Of a stretch of DNA of 11,584 nt, positions 1 through 5,513 are shown piece after piece. The translations under genes were made by a program, and so were the position numbers. How positions within the stretch are numbered: the stretch's first letter is position 1; every line of letters starts with the position of its first letter. The notes beneath the pieces were generated by a model that worked only from the letters and a program-made list of their open reading frames with translations, searched no databases and was not told the origin of the DNA. The stretch comes from Treponema sp. (GTDB lineage: Bacteria > Spirochaetota > Spirochaetia > Treponematales > Breznakiellaceae). The DNA lies in the NCBI GenBank assembly GCA_009785045.1, contig WQXC01000048.1:1-11584 (forward strand), written 5' to 3'.

Positions 1-75
1 CATTTGCAACAAATAGCCAAAACACCTTCTTTGTATAACAATCACGCCGTCTCCAGCATGCCTGTCATACTTTTA

Positions 76-304
76 CGAGTTTCAACCGTCAAATTGAAAC
101 TCGAAGTCTGACCACTCTAGAGTGGTCAGACAACTCTCCCCTTCCCTAATGTCTACAACCTTTCAATCGTAGACTTGTTGCCAAATATCGCTGAAATCAC
201 ATAGTGATTCCATATGCCCATAAGGGCGTTCTTGCACAGACGCATGTTTTGCAAATGCGCAAGTTTTCAGAAGATACTATTTCCATAAGTACTTTGTCAA
301 GTAC
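76..304. other. Cluster of seven inverted repeats, possible structured RNA
   Basis: Seven inverted repeats lie within about 230 bases, with arms of 10, 13, 6, 6, 4, 5 and 6 bp and short spacers. The density suggests a folded transcript. A T-tailed hairpin downstream on the + strand (about 342-393) would make the + strand the transcribed one. The sequence matches no RNA family that I recognise: I found no rnpB, tmRNA, SRP RNA or attC hallmarks. It could equally be debris of a mobile element. Confidence 0.3.
106..131. repeat. Perfect 26-bp palindrome
   Basis: The arms GTCTGACCACTCT and AGAGTGGTCAGAC meet with no spacer. It lies directly after the 10-bp inverted repeat 76-103 and overlaps the stop codon of the short open frame from the left edge. 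It could be a protein-binding site (dimer operator) or a recombination end. It has no following T-run, so it is not a standard terminator. Confidence 0.6.
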
Positions 305-341
305 CTTTGAAAATAAATAACCTTTTTTCGTGTGTTAAAGA

Positions 342-393
342 CGCATGGAATTACACCGTTCTACCAAAGCAAACATCGGTGTGCGCTTTTTTT
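342..393 (+). terminator. Possible rho-independent terminator (+ strand)
   Basis: ACACCG (353-358) can pair with CGGTGT (377-382), with CGC/GCG extending the stem across a bulge, and seven T residues follow (387-393). An alternative pairing, AAAGC (366-370) with GCTTT (385-389), is also possible. It would end a rightward transcript entering from the left edge. The loop is long, so confidence is moderate. Confidence 0.4.
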
Positions 394-618
394 CAATTTG
401 TTAATGTCAGGTAAACCAGCATCAACCTTTTGAAGATTCCGAAAAAATCCCGGTTAGCGGAACCCCGGCAAACCAGACAAATGGTCAAAAAACCAACAGC
501 CCGGAAACGGAAATTCCCCTTTTGATATCCTGCAAAAAATATAGCAACTTTTTAAATTCTTGTCAAGCCTTTTTCGAAAAAAATTAAAAAAATTCTACAC
601 AAAAAAAACACTCTAAAA

Positions 619-1248
619 CTACATTAAATAAGCAAAATTAACAGCCAGTCCAACGGTCACCGGAATGACTATATTGTCATAATCCTCCAGCGGAAGGGCT
701 TCCACAACAGTTGCTGTAAATGCGGCTACAAAGGCAATAAACATACTGCCGCTAACCGCATAAGCGCTGATTAAAACAACAGTAAAGCACGCCAAAGAGC
801 CTTCTACGCTTTTTCCGCAAAGGAAAGCCGGGCGCCATTTGCCAAGGAACTTTCCTGCCAGGCTGGCAATACCATCGCCAAAAGCCAGTGCATAAATCGC
901 GATAGCCGCCGCATTTGACGGATAAAGCAGTAGGGCAAGAAGAGCGCCAATCCCCAGGGTTACCGGTCCCATCACAAAACGACCCATATCACGCGGTCTG
1001 GATGCCATACCAGTAATGGAAGAAATAACCGGAATTCTAACGCCGGAAAGACGCAAGTATTCCATCAATGTATAGCCCAAAGTCCCAATCATTAAGATAG
1101 TCACAGTTGCTGCTTTGTTTACGCTCGCCATAACAGGGGCAAGAGCGATAAGAAAATGGATAGTTTTCCTGATGATTTCGGCTTTTAATTCGCTGCGAAC
1201 ACCAGAAACGGGAAGTATAGAAGTAAACATAGTAATTGCTCTATCCAT
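619..1248 (-). CDS. Membrane CTP-dependent kinase-like protein (dolichol/phytol/diacylglycerol kinase family)
   Basis: This 209-residue, very hydrophobic protein resembles the SEC59/DGK1/phytol-kinase family, integral membrane enzymes that phosphorylate a lipid alcohol (dolichol, phytol or diacylglycerol), usually from CTP. Visible family marks are R27-K-x-x-H31, the loop GDGIASLAG at 124-132, K146-S-x-E-G150, and E183 followed by D190-N191 near the C-terminus. Hydrophobic segments lie around 29-65, 93-135 and 150-185. The substrate cannot be told from the sequence; a role in membrane lipid or isoprenoid phosphate recycling is inferred. The gene stands alone and reads away from the repeat-bounded block to its right. 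Start: the ATG at 1248 has no Shine-Dalgarno, and a -10-like TATAAC abuts it. The in-frame ATG at 1230, preceded by AGAG, may be the true start (203 residues). Confidence 0.75.
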   Translation of the reverse strand: MDRAITMFTSILPVSGVRSELKAEIIRKTIHFLIALAPVMASVNKAATVTILMIGTLGYTLMEYLRLSGVRIPVISSITGMASRPRDMGRFVMGPVTLGIGALLALLLYPSNAAAIAIYALAFGDGIASLAGKFLGKWRPAFLCGKSVEGSLACFTVVLISAYAVSGSMFIAFVAAFTATVVEALPLEDYDNIVIPVTVGLAVNFAYLM

Positions 1249-1276
1249 GTTATATTACTAGCAAAAATCGTGCCAA
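1249..1276 (-). promoter_or_regulatory. Possible promoter of the kinase-like gene
   Basis: On the minus strand TTGGCA (1276-1271) is followed after 16 bp by TATAAC (1254-1249), directly before the ATG at 1248. If this is the promoter, transcription would start a few bases inside the annotated ORF, favouring the ATG at 1230 as start codon. Confidence 0.3.
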
Positions 1277-1302
1277 GTAGCAATTTCTTACATCGATATT
1301 GT

Positions 1303-1329
1303 GTAAGTCTATATCCTGTATAGACTTAC
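1303..1329. promoter_or_regulatory. 11-bp inverted repeat upstream of the kinase-like gene
   Basis: Perfect arms GTAAGTCTATA (1303-1313) and TATAGACTTAC (1319-1329) flank the spacer TCCTG. The repeat lies 55 bp upstream of the leftward gene, where a dimeric regulator could bind. There is no T-run, and no facing gene that needs a terminator. Two weaker inverted repeats follow at 1360-1377 and 1396-1408. Confidence 0.45.
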
Positions 1330-1430
1330 GAAAATAGAAAAAACAGCAGACCGTTAAAAAATGGTTAAAAAACCATTAAAAACGTATAAAATATCATACT
1401 CGTAGTATACAAATTTACTATTGTATTTAC

Positions 1431-1508
1431 TGGTGTCAGTCACCTACGCTATATATAGCGTCTATACGTATTATGCGGCGCTAAAGGTAGTACTGGTGAC
1501 TGACACCA
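1431..1508 (-). repeat. 78-bp REP/BIME-like element, copy 1 (inverted)
   Basis: The element has 14-bp terminal inverted repeats, TGGTGTCAGTCACC and its complement. Each terminus is itself a small hairpin (GGTG/CACC). Inside lies a 16-bp perfect palindrome, ACGCTATATATAGCGT, and an asymmetric GC-rich half. By eye this copy is identical, 78 of 78, to the reverse complement of the copies at 2933-3010 and 11296-11373. A GTAG tetranucleotide precedes the hairpin when read outward at each end, the arrangement of two opposed REP sequences served by RAYT transposases. The copy lies between the kinase-like gene and the outer-membrane protein gene, ending 17 bp before the latter's -35 box. Confidence 0.9.
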
Positions 1509-1525
1509 AAATTTTCATATTTTTA

Positions 1526-1556
1526 TTGACATTTATGGGGGAGGGGGGGGTATAAT
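1526..1556 (+). promoter_or_regulatory. Promoter with homopolymeric G tract in the spacer
   Basis: A consensus -35, TTGACA (1526-1531), and a consensus -10, TATAAT (1551-1556), are separated by 19 bp. Most of this spacer is G: five G (1537-1541), one A, then eight G (1543-1550). The predicted transcription start near 1563 falls at the Shine-Dalgarno AGAGGTG, 12 bases before the ATG. At 19 bp the spacer is 2 bp longer than optimal, so gain or loss of G by slippage would change promoter strength. Poly-G length upstream of tpr genes and an OmpW-like gene is known to modulate transcription in Treponema pallidum. Confidence 0.7.
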
Positions 1557-1574
1557 TTATCAAGAGGTGAAAAA

Positions 1575-2252
1575 ATGCGTAAACTTTGTATCTGTTTGTT
1601 TTTATTACTTTTTATTCAAGGCGTAATTTTTGCAGAATTCCAATTTGAACCCAAATTTGGTTATTTTTATGAAAAAAATACTTATGAAAAGAATACTTCC
1701 AGATCATTTGATGGATTTGCAACAAATATATTTTTAAGAGTATTATTTTCAGAGAATGTAGGTATATTTGGTCACATTGGTTTTTATTCATGGTCTGACG
1801 GTGATAATAGAGATTATATTAAACAATTTGAAAGTGCAGGTATAAGCACACAAATAAATGACGTAATCGGAACCAAACTTAATTTAGGAGCTGGTATCGC
1901 TTTTGTAATTCCAGTAAATGAAAAATTTAATATTCGTTCTGATTTAGGCATATCTTATATACCATGGGGAACCGAAGGAATAACAGGTACAATGACATAC
2001 AATAATGTTAGCACCAATGTTGGAATATTTATTGAACCATTTACCAGTTTTGGGTTTATGGCTAATATTTTTGGAAGCATTGAATTGTTCAGCAGAGGGC
2101 ATCTTACCTTAGGTGCTAATATGGATTTTAAGATAAATAGATCAGAAACCACAGAATTTATTGCAGGGGGTATATCTACCAGAACATCTGACAATCCAAA
2201 GTTCTTTGGTTTTACTATAGCCCCCACTGTAGGGATGCTATTTACATTTTAA
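1575..2252 (+). CDS. Probable outer-membrane beta-barrel protein (phase-variable type)
   Basis: The 225-residue product begins with a clear signal peptide: MRK, a hydrophobic stretch to about residue 19, and probable cleavage near VIFA. The mature part shows alternating polar/hydrophobic and aromatic-rich strands with many Gly, Asn and Phe. It ends in MLFTF, a terminal Phe typical of proteins handled by the outer-membrane assembly machinery. These traits suggest a small barrel of the OmpW/OmpA-like size class; I do not recognise a specific family. The start at 1575 has a good Shine-Dalgarno, AGAGGTG. The gene is much more AT-rich than its neighbours (a sampled stretch is about 25% G+C against about 50% in lysS) and lies between two inverted copies of the 78-bp element, so it may have been acquired. 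Expression is probably modulated by the G tract in its promoter. Confidence 0.7.
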   Translation: MRKLCICLFLLLFIQGVIFAEFQFEPKFGYFYEKNTYEKNTSRSFDGFATNIFLRVLFSENVGIFGHIGFYSWSDGDNRDYIKQFESAGISTQINDVIGTKLNLGAGIAFVIPVNEKFNIRSDLGISYIPWGTEGITGTMTYNNVSTNVGIFIEPFTSFGFMANIFGSIELFSRGHLTLGANMDFKINRSETTEFIAGGISTRTSDNPKFFGFTIAPTVGMLFTF

Positions 2253-2390
2253 ATTATTACCAAAAAAATAAAGAGTGTAATCATTTTGATGTTATAGAAT
2301 TTAATTTTGAAAGTAAATAACTTTTTAATGAGTAGAACATAGCAAAAGTATAGAATTCACAATATCTTATTTCTTATACACTGGTACGCG
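2253..2390. other. Convergent intergenic spacer
   Basis: This AT-rich 138-bp gap separates the 3' ends of the outer-membrane protein gene and the transposase gene. I see no convincing terminator and no copy of the 78-bp element in it. Confidence 0.5.
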
Positions 2391-2840
2391 TTATTCTATT
2401 CCGTGTTTTCTGTAATATGCACCTGATGCAAACCAATCGGCTGGTTCCAAAACAAATCCTGCTTTTACGGGATTATAATCTATGTAATCCATCAAAGTTT
2501 CAAATTCATCCTGATTTTTTATAATCCTGGCAAAGAAACGCTCGCCCCATAGATGGTCAATAGATCCATGAATTCGGTTCCAGTATTTTGATGAATTTGT
2601 TTTAATCCATTGCATAATCTTTGTTAAATTAGTTCCATCTACAGGTTTTATTAACAGATGAGTATGAGTCGGCATAATGCAAAAATTAGATAGCTGGAAA
2701 CCATACTTTTTTTGAGCCTTGTTTAAAATTAGAAGCATTGCATTTCGTCCTAATCTGGCTTCAAAAGCCTTTATTTTGTTATTTGTCCGTGAAGTTACAT
2801 GATAAAAAGCACCATCAATAAATACTCTTTTCTTACGCAT
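2391..2840 (-). CDS. REP-associated tyrosine transposase (RAYT, Y1 HUH family)
   Basis: The 149-residue protein has the full set of IS200-like/RAYT marks. The HUH metal-binding motif is H59-T-H61 in MPTHTHLLIKP, followed by WGERFF (98-103). The motif YIDYNPVKAG (119-128) carries the likely catalytic Tyr119. Length is close to that of E. coli TnpA-REP (165 residues), and there is no frameshift, so it may be active. Such enzymes nick single-stranded DNA at REP hairpins preceded by a GTAG/GGAG tetranucleotide and are usually present once per genome as domesticated genes. Identical 78-bp REP-like elements lie on both sides, the nearer one 93 bp upstream, which strongly suggests they are its substrates. 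A G-run (2847-2851) lies 6 bases before the ATG and may serve as ribosome-binding site. The gene is AT-rich like the outer-membrane protein gene. Confidence 0.9.
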   Translation of the reverse strand: MRKKRVFIDGAFYHVTSRTNNKIKAFEARLGRNAMLLILNKAQKKYGFQLSNFCIMPTHTHLLIKPVDGTNLTKIMQWIKTNSSKYWNRIHGSIDHLWGERFFARIIKNQDEFETLMDYIDYNPVKAGFVLEPADWFASGAYYRKHGIE

Positions 2841-2882
2841 AGTTTACCCCCGCGCAGCCAAAAATTTGATAAAAATATCATA

Positions 2883-2921
2883 TATATATGGCGCGCAGAT
2901 GCGTGGTGCTTGACCGAAAAT
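2883..2921. repeat. 39-bp dispersed repeat, copy A
   Basis: The segment runs from TATATATGGCGCGCAGATG to GCTTGACCGAAAAT. It matches 10116-10154 at 38 of 39 positions, the single difference being C/T at 2902. It lies 42 bp upstream of the transposase start and 11 bp from the 78-bp copy 2. The second copy sits the same way relative to ssb and the diverged 78-bp element. It may be a shared control site for the leftward genes or part of a larger mobile unit. Confidence 0.85.
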
Positions 2922-2932
2922 TAAAATATTTT

Positions 2933-3010
2933 TGGTGTCAGTCACCAGTACTACCTTTAGCGCCGCATAATACGTATAGACGCTATATATAGCGTAGGTG
3001 ACTGACACCA
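2933..3010 (+). repeat. 78-bp REP/BIME-like element, copy 2
   Basis: This copy is identical to 11296-11373 and to the reverse complement of 1431-1508. It fills most of the space between the divergent transposase and lysS genes. Its right terminus (GTGACT, 2998-3003) lies 17 bp upstream of the lysS -10 box and may act as the -35 element. Confidence 0.9.
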
Positions 3011-3026
3011 GGGAATTTGCTATAAT
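2998..3026 (+). promoter_or_regulatory. lysS promoter, partly within the repeat
   Basis: An extended -10 box, TGC-TATAAT (hexamer 3021-3026), lies 6 bases before the lysS ATG. With a 17-bp spacer the -35 position holds GTGACT (4 of 6 matches), which is the end of the 78-bp element. The predicted transcription start is the ATG itself. Confidence 0.5.
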
Positions 3027-3032
3027 AACTTC

Positions 3033-4682
3033 ATGAAATCAGCAACTAACCATTGGGCGGATGAAACCGCGGCGAAGATTGTTTTTGAAAAAAGCGGCGC
3101 AGCCGGAGACGAGAAAGAACTCTACACTTGCGCGTCTGGCATTACTCCGTCGGGAAGTGTGCATATCGGGAACTTCAGGGAAATTATCTCTGTGGAACTT
3201 GTTGCCCAGTCCCTGCGTGACATGGGTAAAAATGTGCGTTTTATTTATTCATGGGACGATTACGATGTGTTCCGCAAAGTGCCTGCCGATATGCCAAAAC
3301 AGGACGAACTAAAAAATTATTTACGCTCACCTATCACGATGGTTCCGGACCCGTGGGAGAGAGACGCTAATTATGCGCGTCATCACGAAGTTGATGTCGA
3401 AAACACACTGCCAAAAGTAGGGATATCCCCGGAGTATATCTACCAGGCGGAGCGCTACAGAACTTCTGTTTATGCGCAAGGTATCCGTAAAGCGCTGGAA
3501 AAGCGCAGTGTCTTAAAAGATATTTTGGACAAGTTCCGTGACGAGGAACATAAGATTCAAGGCGAATGGTGGCCTGTAAGCGTTTTTTGCGAGAAGTGCA
3601 ATAAAGACGAAACAGAAATTGAGGGCTGGGACGGCGACTGGGGTTTAAGTTACAAGTGCAAAAAATGCGGCTGTGCAGAAACGCTGGACATTCGCAGCGC
3701 CAAAGGCATTAAATTATCGTGGCGTATCGACTGGCCAATGCGCTGGGAATACGAAAAAGTCGATTTTGAACCTGCCGGAAAAGATCATCATTCTCAGGGC
3801 GGAAGTTTTGACACTGCCAAACATGTCTGCAAAGATGTGTACAACTGGGATGCGCCAATAACTTTCCGCTACGATTTTATCGGCACAAAAGGACTTCCCG
3901 GAAAAATGTCATCATCGTCGGGTAATGTAATTACTTTGGACTTTGTATTAAATGTGTATACGCCGGAATTAACTCGTTATCTGTTTGCCGGGACAAGACC
4001 GAATACAGAATTTTCAATTTCTTTTGATCTTGATGTAATAAAAATTTACGAAGATTACGATAAGACAGAGCGCATTGCCTGGAAAACAGAAGAAGCAAAA
4101 GACGAAGCGGCTTATCAGAAAGAAAAAAGAATTTACGAACTTTCTCAGGTAAGTGTGAACGGAAAAACACCAAAGATGGAAGGAGCCGCACCGTACCAGG
4201 TACCATTCAGGCATTTGTGTAATTTAATTCAAATTGCAGACGGCGATATTGAAAAAGCGCTTGCAGATATAGCAGTTGCCTTTAACGAAATGCAGCCCAA
4301 ACCGGCTCAGAGTTTGAATCTGCCGGCATTACGGGTTAGGGCGCAGTGCGCAAAGTACTGGATAGAAAACTGTGCGCCGGAAGATTTCAAGTTCCGCTTG
4401 CTGCCTGCAGGCAGCGAATCAGGACGGCCGCTTTCGGACACAGAGAAGAATGCAATTCGTATCCTGCGTGATGACGTAATAAGTAAAATAGAAGAGTTTG
4501 CAGACGATAAAATCTGCTCTACTGCAATTTACGCTGTTGCAGAAAAAGCAGGTATCGACGGAAAAGCATTGTTTGGCGCAGCATATCAGGCTTTGATTGG
4601 TAAAGATCAAGGACCGCGGCTTGCAAGTTTTTTAAGATCGATAGATATAGATAGATTACTGGGAATTCTGAAAGAATATTAA
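3033..4682 (+). CDS. lysS: Class I lysyl-tRNA synthetase
   Basis: The enzyme joins lysine to tRNA-Lys using ATP in the cytoplasm. The 549-residue protein is the archaeal-type class I form, not the class II form of most bacteria. The Rossmann-fold signatures are HIGN at 44-47 (HIGH-type) and KMSSS at 291-295. Between them Cys186, Cys189, Cys209, Cys212 and Cys214 resemble a zinc ribbon. The C-terminal, mainly helical part should recognise the anticodon. This form is a known hallmark of spirochaetes such as Treponema and Borrelia, and it supports the taxonomic guess. There is no Shine-Dalgarno before the ATG and the -10 box ends 6 bases upstream, so the mRNA may be leaderless. The stop codon overlaps that of the convergent DeoR-type gene by 4 bp. 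No class II lysS is visible in the window. Confidence 0.97.
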   Translation: MKSATNHWADETAAKIVFEKSGAAGDEKELYTCASGITPSGSVHIGNFREIISVELVAQSLRDMGKNVRFIYSWDDYDVFRKVPADMPKQDELKNYLRSPITMVPDPWERDANYARHHEVDVENTLPKVGISPEYIYQAERYRTSVYAQGIRKALEKRSVLKDILDKFRDEEHKIQGEWWPVSVFCEKCNKDETEIEGWDGDWGLSYKCKKCGCAETLDIRSAKGIKLSWRIDWPMRWEYEKVDFEPAGKDHHSQGGSFDTAKHVCKDVYNWDAPITFRYDFIGTKGLPGKMSSSSGNVITLDFVLNVYTPELTRYLFAGTRPNTEFSISFDLDVIKIYEDYDKTERIAWKTEEAKDEAAYQKEKRIYELSQVSVNGKTPKMEGAAPYQVPFRHLCNLIQIADGDIEKALADIAVAFNEMQPKPAQSLNLPALRVRAQCAKYWIENCAPEDFKFRLLPAGSESGRPLSDTEKNAIRILRDDVISKIEEFADDKICSTAIYAVAEKAGIDGKALFGAAYQALIGKDQGPRLASFLRSIDIDRLLGILKEY

Positions 4683-5497
4683 TTTTCTTTTTCTTTGTAT
4701 AGAATCGGCGGCTGCCCCGGAAAGTGACACCATTTTATTTTTTCCTCGGAAGACGACACCTTGTGGAGCTGGACATTATTCTTTATTAGAGCGGTTTCCG
4801 CTTCTTTTGGAATGGTGTCGTCGGTAAAGACTTCTGCAATTTTATCAAGCTGGATTAAAGAGTATGCGCCGCGCCGGCTGAACTTTGTGGCTTCTGTAAG
4901 CACATAAACTTTTTTTGCTCTATTGGCAAGATGCAACGCTGTTTCAACGCGAAGATGATCTTGTCCTGTAAATCCCTGACCAGGAATAAATCCGTCTGTA
5001 CCTAAAAAAAACTTATCTACAAAAAAGTTTTCTGCGGATTTTTTTGTTATTGGTCCGACTAAAACCTGCGATTCCGGCTGAAAATAACCGCCAAGAAGAA
5101 TAGTTTTAATATTTGGCAATTTGCAAATATAATTTGCAATAAAAATAGAGTTGGTAATAATGGTAACATTTTTCTTTGCCAATGCAAGTTCTTCGGCAAA
5201 TAATGCGCAGCAGGAACCAGACTCGATCATTATAGATTCGCCGCCTTCTACAATTTCTGCAGCAGCTTTAGCAATTCGCCGTTTTATAGAATGACTAAAC
5301 GCCATTCGTTTGCCGGTATCGTCTGCACCATCCAGACTGGCAAATCCATGAGTGCGGCGGATTATTCCGCGCTTTTCCAAATTGTCCAGATCTTTACGAA
5401 GTGTTACATGAGAAACATCAAGCAATTCTGCGAGAAGAGAAATCTTAATAGTTTTGTTAGCTGCCAAAAAATCCAGAATCCTGACGGTCCTATCCAT
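4679..5497 (-). CDS. DeoR-family transcriptional regulator
   Basis: The 272-residue protein has the two-part DeoR layout. An N-terminal winged helix-turn-helix (about residues 3-55, recognition region SHVTLRKDLDNLEKRGIIRR) should bind DNA. A C-terminal sensor domain follows, with IESGSC (91-96) and GTDGF (166-170), the loops that in this family bind a phosphorylated sugar or related metabolite. Members are mostly repressors of carbohydrate or nucleoside use; the ligand cannot be read from the sequence. It starts 16 bp after the thrS stop, so the two are probably co-transcribed, an unusual partner for a synthetase gene; no sugar operon is nearby. The start at 5497 has an AAGGA ribosome-binding site about 9 bases upstream. 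The last 25 residues or so (from about 248) are a charged tail beyond the usual domain. Confidence 0.9.
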   Translation of the reverse strand: MDRTVRILDFLAANKTIKISLLAELLDVSHVTLRKDLDNLEKRGIIRRTHGFASLDGADDTGKRMAFSHSIKRRIAKAAAEIVEGGESIMIESGSCCALFAEELALAKKNVTIITNSIFIANYICKLPNIKTILLGGYFQPESQVLVGPITKKSAENFFVDKFFLGTDGFIPGQGFTGQDHLRVETALHLANRAKKVYVLTEATKFSRRGAYSLIQLDKIAEVFTDDTIPKEAETALIKNNVQLHKVSSSEEKIKWCHFPGQPPILYKEKEN

Positions 5498-5513
5498 AAC
5501 CGAATTCCTTTAT

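Larger units (their letters stand above)
1..618. other. Gene-poor left edge with many inverted repeats
   Basis: I see no supportable gene here. A + strand frame is open from the window edge to a TGA at 109-111 (36 codons), which could be the tail of a gene outside the window but is short enough to be chance. From 76 to 304 inverted repeats follow each other closely: 76-85/94-103, a perfect 26-bp palindrome at 106-131, 151-156/169-174, 195-200/204-209, 216-219/224-227, 241-245/255-259 and 289-294/299-304. A terminator-like structure ends near 393. Bases 394-618 are mostly A/T-rich with no further signal, apart from a small imperfect G+C-rich hairpin near 450-470. Confidence 0.5.

Noticed and set aside
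1..111. C-terminal fragment of a gene entering from the left
   Set aside because: Only 36 open codons with no recognisable domain; a frame of this length is common by chance.
76..304. Integron attC sites or group II intron fragment
   Set aside because: No GTTRRRY-type core sites and no domain V hairpin could be found among the inverted repeats.
1955..2227. Minus-strand ORF inside the outer-membrane protein gene
   Set aside because: It is a shadow frame opposite a gene with signal peptide, ribosome site and promoter.
4679..4682. Frameshift or fusion at the lysS/DeoR junction
   Set aside because: The two genes are convergent and merely share 4 bp at their stop codons; both proteins have normal lengths.
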